Position numbers and translations under genes: made by a program
Part shown: positions 22,679 to 25,440 of the stretch, in pieces
Layout: every line of letters begins with the position of its first letter
How positions within the stretch are numbered: position 1 is the first letter of the stretch
IMG/VR virus record: IMGVR_UViG_3300027985_001430
Location: 1 to 25,440 of that record
Reading direction: 5' to 3' (one strand)
From: a virus
DNA: 25,440 bases
Notes under the pieces: model-generated
What the model was told of the DNA's origin: nothing
Database searches by the model: none
The model's input: the letters and a program-made list of their open reading frames with translations, nothing else

Positions 22679-23054
22679 TTGATTCTGTATTTATAATATA
22701 AATATCTTTTATCGCTTTTTTATTGAATTTGCCGGATTTCATGACCTTTAAATAAGCCCTGGCCAGCTTATCAATAATATCTTCAATGTATTTTTTATAC
22801 CTTTTTATATCCTCAAAATTGCCCACTTTCATGCCCTGCAGGCTCCTGAGTGCCGGATCGCGCGGAACTTCAATGTGCCGGTTAATGTTCGCTCTTTCGG
22901 CTTTGCCGTCCTGATAGCGGATTAATACCGGCAGGGCGCCGACAATAAAAAACTGCGGTTTTTTAGCCAGGATACCGCTTTTGGTCTGAAAGCTGTGGTT
23001 AAAATCAACTTTCAGATAAAGATTATTTTGAATTTTAGTTTTTAAATTATTCAT
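22650..23054 (-). CDS. Hypothetical protein between the initiator and methyltransferase genes
   Basis: Start taken at ATG 23054 (MNNLKTKIQNNLYLKVDFNH, 134 residues), an 8-bp overlap with the initiator stop; a longer frame to 23159 would lie inside that gene. The N-terminal part is beta-rich (QFFIVGALPVLIRYQDGK). The C-terminal part is helical (FEDIKRYKKYIEDIIDKLAR) and ends Lys/Gly/Asn rich. It overlaps the methyltransferase start by 29 bp. No family recognised; its place in the replication block suggests a DNA metabolism role. Confidence 0.75.
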   Translation of the reverse strand: MNNLKTKIQNNLYLKVDFNHSFQTKSGILAKKPQFFIVGALPVLIRYQDGKAERANINRHIEVPRDPALRSLQGMKVGNFEDIKRYKKYIEDIIDKLARAYLKVMKSGKFNKKAIKDIYIINTESNGKRGGNKN

Positions 23055-23766
23055 ATGGTCGGTCTTTGTTCGGTCTAAAAAATTTTTTAAAGCCTGCTTC
23101 CTTGGCCAGCCCCATGGCACAAGCTCCTTTGTTTTTTGCGGTAGTGCTTTCTCCCACATCGATTAATATCTCAATAGTTTTTTGAAATCCGATTTGGTTT
23201 ATAACTTTGAGCCAGACTTTTAAATTTTTGTGATCATTTATTTTATCCAGCTGATATTCTAATTGCCCTCTCTGAGTATCCGATAGCGAGTTATCCACAT
23301 TTTGAAAATCAACGTTAACGTTGGATTTAGTAATATGATTATTAGTATTATGATTGTGTTCGTTTTGACGAACGGTTAAGGGGGTTTTGCGTTCTTTTTG
23401 ACGAACGGAACTGTTCGTTTTAAGGAACGGTTCAGCCAAGTCGTTCGTTTTAACGAACAGTTCGTCAACCTTGCCGGTCATTTTTATATACAGCTTATTA
23501 CCCTCCCGCCAGGTTTCGATATACCCGGCTTTGGCGATTTTTTTCACCCTCTCCGAAACTCGGCTTTTGGCTTTTATTCTGAGTAATGGCATCTCTTCCA
23601 GTAGATAGGCAAAATTAACCCAGGTAAAGCCGTTCTGGCGGTGTTTTTCCACTTTTTCACTTCTTGATGAACAGAGATAATATAAATAATCGAGAATGGC
23701 GCCATCGATTATATCGAGATCCGTTTTGGCCAGTATAATTTGATTGATATTGATGTTATACTTCAT
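23047..23766 (-). CDS. Replication initiator with winged-helix domain (lambda O-like arrangement)
   Basis: A 239-residue protein. Residues about 15-97 form a winged helix: DIIDGAILDYLYYLCSS, VNFAYLLEEMPLLRIKAKS, RVSERVKKIAKAGYIETWRE, then KLYIKMTGK. Residues 102-137 are a low-complexity linker (FVKTND, FLKTNS, VRQKE, VRQNE) whose DNA is a set of iterons, the same design as lambda O, in which the origin sits inside the initiator gene. The C-terminal domain (about 165-239) is helical and may contact helicase or loader. It lies in the early block next to an ATPase and is preceded by a structured leader with alternative pairing. Assignment is by architecture, not by a recognised family name. Confidence 0.78.
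   Translation of the reverse strand: MKYNININQIILAKTDLDIIDGAILDYLYYLCSSRSEKVEKHRQNGFTWVNFAYLLEEMPLLRIKAKSRVSERVKKIAKAGYIETWREGNKLYIKMTGKVDELFVKTNDLAEPFLKTNSSVRQKERKTPLTVRQNEHNHNTNNHITKSNVNVDFQNVDNSLSDTQRGQLEYQLDKINDHKNLKVWLKVINQIGFQKTIEILIDVGESTTAKNKGACAMGLAKEAGFKKFFRPNKDRPYE
23291..23463. other. Candidate phage replication origin (iterons, A/T-rich region, DnaA box)
   Basis: Four copies of a palindromic repeat, GTTCGTTTTRACGAAC with small variations, begin at 23358, 23391, 23413 and 23443 (spacing 33, 22 and 30 bp). Most copies go on into GGTT or AGTT. The best copy is a 7+2+7 palindrome (GTTCGTT/AACGAAC). Next to them, 23300-23357 has only about 13 G/C of 58 bases by my count and includes the 12-bp palindrome AACGTTAACGTT (23311-23322). 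At 23291-23299 is TTATCCACA, a perfect consensus DnaA box. Iterons, a melting region and a DnaA box together inside an initiator gene match a theta-type origin as in lambda. Confidence 0.8.
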
Positions 23767-23787
23767 CTTTTTGCATGGGGCTTGTTA

Positions 23788-23847
23788 CGGCCTTATAGCG
23801 CGGAATTTCGCATTGGTTCCGCCCTACAAGGCCGCAAGGGCCTTGTA
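23788..23847 (-). promoter_or_regulatory. Leader with mutually exclusive hairpins before the initiator gene
   Basis: Three complementary segments, read on the minus strand: A TACAAGGCC (23847-23839), B CGGCCTTGTAGGGCGGAA (23834-23817) and C TTCCGCGCTATAAGGCCG (23805-23788). A pairs with part of B as a perfect 9-bp stem. B pairs with C over 18 positions with two mismatches around an 11-nt loop. Both cannot form together, the arrangement of attenuators and translational switches. It lies between the small coiled-coil gene and the initiator start (23766). No T-run follows, so a translation effect or RNA processing is more likely than termination. Confidence 0.55.
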
Positions 23848-23848
23848 C

Positions 23849-24046
23849 CTAAAACAAGATAAATGTTTTGAAGGTATTTTTTTTATTATCTTTGGCTTTA
23901 AGGATCGCTTCGATTTCTGCTATGCGATGGCCGTCCCTCTCATTCTCTCGTTTTACGATTCTCCGAAATTCTCCCAGTAAATAATTACGTGATTGTATTC
24001 TTGATTTAAGTCTGATTTTCTCCGAGATGAGTCCCGGGACAGACAT
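23849..24046 (-). CDS. Small coiled-coil protein
   Basis: From ATG 24046, 1 nt after the ATPase stop, it encodes 65 residues starting MSVPGLISEKIRLKSRIQ. An alternative start at 24058 adds four residues. It is helical with alternating charged and hydrophobic residues (IAEIEAILKAKDNKK), and ends in a short hydrophobic stretch (TFILF). No function recognised; it may partner the ATPase or initiator. Confidence 0.7.
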   Translation of the reverse strand: MSVPGLISEKIRLKSRIQSRNYLLGEFRRIVKRENERDGHRIAEIEAILKAKDNKKNTFKTFILF

Positions 24047-24047
24047 G

Positions 24048-25205
24048 TTACTTAGCATCTTTGGCCTCCTTTCTAGCTTTTACCGTTTTTTTTACGCTGT
24101 TTTTATTATCATTCGCCACATCAGGAAACTCCTTGGCAAAATGATCCTTAATATTTATTTTTAATGTTTCGAGTCCGGCCTCAAGTTCAGCCAAACCTTT
24201 CTGTTTTATTTCCTCCCAGCTGTTGGTGTTAAAAACCAACTCTGATATTTCAATCCGTGATTTCTTGTCAGCCGCACCGGTGCTTGGCCAGGCTTTGAAT
24301 AACTCATTGGTAATTTTTTCCAGAGTTATCTCTTTGTTTCTGATATACTGCCTTTTGTCCTCCTCGGTTTTAAACAAACCGCTTGAGTCTGTTTCAGTCA
24401 CCTCCCTTCTTTCCGGATTGGCCAGCATATCGTCAATGGCCGGGGCAAAATTCTCAAAGTTTGGATTAATGAAAGTTTTGCCGTCAATTAAAGTCGACCG
24501 GTCTTTAATGACTGTAGCCTGGCGATATACTTTTTTATCCTTACCCAAAATCTCTTCAAACCTTTCCATAAGGACCAGAATATCCGGTTCATAGGCGGTT
24601 TCTCCCTCGACTTTCATTTTGACTCCCGATTTATAAATTTCCCTTTTGCCGGTGTCCGCATTAATCTCATTCTCGTATTCATATCCGGCTCTACCGCACA
24701 TGATGATGTGATACGGATCCCTAACTAATGGATCGGAAAATTCAGCTTTCCACATCGGCTTCAAGATTCCCCAGTCCTGGAACTGCAGATGATTGCGGTT
24801 CATTTTCCTCTTAAACGCTTCAACCGTGTCCTCCCAGACATGGGAAATTGAGTCAATCAGGAAAATATCACTGATCCCGGTTTCTCTCATGATTCGCATT
24901 GACTCCTTTAAATCAGCCAATGTCCTTGATTCCTTAACCAACAGTTCAATCCCCGCTTCATTAAATACTCTTTTTAAGAACTTAGCCGCCTTTTCAGTGT
25001 CGAACATGACAATTGGCTTTTTCGATTTAATCTTTTGATGTAAACCGATTGCCACCAAAGCTGATGTGTAGGTTTTACCTGATCCGGCAAACCCCTCAAA
25101 AGCGGCTTTAAAATACGGCTTGGTATTGGCCACCTGCATAAAAAAGTTGGCCAAATTTTTTGTAGACTGCGCCGTTGCAGCCTTTGTTAATGTTTTTGAT
25201 TGCAT
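24048..25205 (-). CDS. RecA-like AAA ATPase (AAA_24, phage Sak4-like annealing/recombination ATPase)
   Basis: Start taken at ATG 25205 (MQSKTLTKAA, 385 residues); ATGs at 25217 and 25238 are in frame and possible. The ATPase core has Walker A GFAGSGKT (38-45), a MFDTEKAA strand-helix, Walker B DIFLIDSIS (Asp118) with SHVWED next, and a later QATVIKDRSTLIDGK region. It matches AAA_24/Sak4 proteins, which help single-strand DNA annealing and recombination in phages. The C-terminal third is helical and charged, ending in a basic tail (KKTVKARKEAKDAK). It is the first gene of the minus-strand unit in this window. Confidence 0.88.
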   Translation of the reverse strand: MQSKTLTKAATAQSTKNLANFFMQVANTKPYFKAAFEGFAGSGKTYTSALVAIGLHQKIKSKKPIVMFDTEKAAKFLKRVFNEAGIELLVKESRTLADLKESMRIMRETGISDIFLIDSISHVWEDTVEAFKRKMNRNHLQFQDWGILKPMWKAEFSDPLVRDPYHIIMCGRAGYEYENEINADTGKREIYKSGVKMKVEGETAYEPDILVLMERFEEILGKDKKVYRQATVIKDRSTLIDGKTFINPNFENFAPAIDDMLANPERREVTETDSSGLFKTEEDKRQYIRNKEITLEKITNELFKAWPSTGAADKKSRIEISELVFNTNSWEEIKQKGLAELEAGLETLKINIKDHFAKEFPDVANDNKNSVKKTVKARKEAKDAK

Positions 25206-25215
25206 ATAATTCTGC

Positions 25216-25239
25216 ATTGGACTCTCGCAAAAATCCAAT
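25216..25239. promoter_or_regulatory. Inverted repeat before the ATPase gene
   Basis: ATTGGA (25216-25221) and TCCAAT (25234-25239) are perfect 6-bp arms with a 12-bp spacer. They stand directly upstream of the ATPase start at 25205 and overlap the -35/-10 area of a weak plus-strand promoter (TTGGAC 25217-25222, 16 bp, TATTAT 25239-25244). It could be an operator for either direction. Chance remains possible for arms this short. Confidence 0.35.
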
Positions 25240-25249
25240 ATTATTAATT

Positions 25250-25390
25250 CTTAGTCCGCTTGACTAATTCAAGCGGTTTGTGATAGGTTTGTAAGTAGGT
25301 TAAGGCCTTTTAAGAAATAGCGCTTTCTTAAGAGGCGTTCATAAACACCTATAGGCATCCGCCCCTTTTACGGGGTGGGTGTCTTTTTTT
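25250..25390 (+). ncRNA. Candidate plus-strand small RNA ending in a strong terminator
   Basis: The last 200 bases hold no supportable gene, but three hairpins lie in a row: CCGCTTGA/TCAAGCGG (25256-25276, 5-nt loop), a 12-bp stem with one G-U pair at 25306-25335 (CCTTTTAAGAAA/TTTCTTAAGAGG) and the terminator at 25356-25390. Only the plus-strand reading ends in a T-run, yet no plus-strand gene exists nearby. A transcript of about 140 nt from the weak promoter at 25217-25244 would explain this. Alternatively the terminator protects against converging transcription. Confidence 0.35.
25356..25390 (+). terminator. Rightward Rho-independent terminator
   Basis: CATCCGCCCC and GGGGTGGGTG form a 10-bp stem (two wobble pairs) around TTTTAC, followed by TCTTTTTTT. 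The G/C-rich stem plus seven Ts is a textbook terminator on the plus strand. On the minus strand no comparable T-run follows. Confidence 0.75.
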
Positions 25391-25440
25391 CTCGAAAATA
25401 ACCTTTGTCTGGCATTTTCAAGAATTTCGATATCCCTCCA

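Noticed and set aside
3063-25238. Integrated prophage with identifiable attachment sites
   Set aside because: No integrase, excisionase, lysogeny repressor, tRNA or direct repeat pair was seen in the window; the left-flank genes alone do not prove a host junction.
25339-25440. Open minus-strand frames at the right edge (one ending at TGA 25339, another at TAA near 25368)
   Set aside because: Two frames are open over only 20-35 codons and both run through the terminator hairpin; without sequence to the right neither can be chosen as the end of a gene.

Overview
The window is a compact tailed-phage genome segment (free phage or prophage) with the late genes of a siphovirus. From about 25.2 kb down to about 3.06 kb every supported gene is on the minus strand, tightly packed, often with ATGA or longer overlaps, so it reads as one long unit transcribed right to left. 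The code is standard: TGA and TAA are both used as stops. Most starts have no Shine-Dalgarno sequence. They are preceded by A/T-rich leaders such as TTTATAAAACATATG. Two promoter candidates have sigma70-type -35/-10 boxes (TTGATT-17-TATAAT), which argues against a Bacteroidota host. Together with gene style, this suggests a candidate-phyla (Patescibacteria/Parcubacteria-like) host, but that is a low-confidence inference.

In order of transcription (right to left): the first block is replication and DNA modification. It holds a RecA/AAA-type ATPase of the phage Sak4 kind (24.0-25.2 kb), a small coiled-coil protein, a winged-helix replication initiator (23.0-23.8 kb), an unknown protein and a ParB-domain/DNA methyltransferase fusion (21.4-22.7 kb). 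The initiator gene carries a lambda-style origin inside its own coding sequence: four palindromic iterons, an A/T-rich stretch and a perfect DnaA box. The packaging and head block follows: a 54-residue Cys-containing protein, small and large terminase, a portal-MuF fusion, HK97-type protease and HK97-type capsid protein. Connector genes come next: adaptor, stopper, gp10-like protein and tail terminator.

The tail block holds the tube protein, a tail assembly chaperone pair G/GT made by a -1 frameshift at a T TTT TTA site, the tape measure protein, a baseplate/tail-tip hub and several tip or fibre proteins. One fibre protein has a large glycine-rich domain between two copies of the same small module. 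The lysis block is a holin candidate, an XhlA-like membrane protein and a zinc amidase endolysin. It is followed by five small genes of unknown role, one with a papain-like Cys/His pattern, and then a terminator at 3.0 kb.

Left of that terminator lie a Fic-family protein with its own promoter and a likely self-operator, a lipoprotein with a structured leader, and a multi-pass membrane protein cut by the window edge. These may be phage cargo or host flank. No integrase, lysogeny repressor, tRNA, insertion sequence, attachment site or CRISPR array was seen. The right edge (25.24-25.44 kb) is non-coding as far as can be supported. It has several hairpins and a strong terminator pointing rightward, which may mark a small plus-strand RNA.
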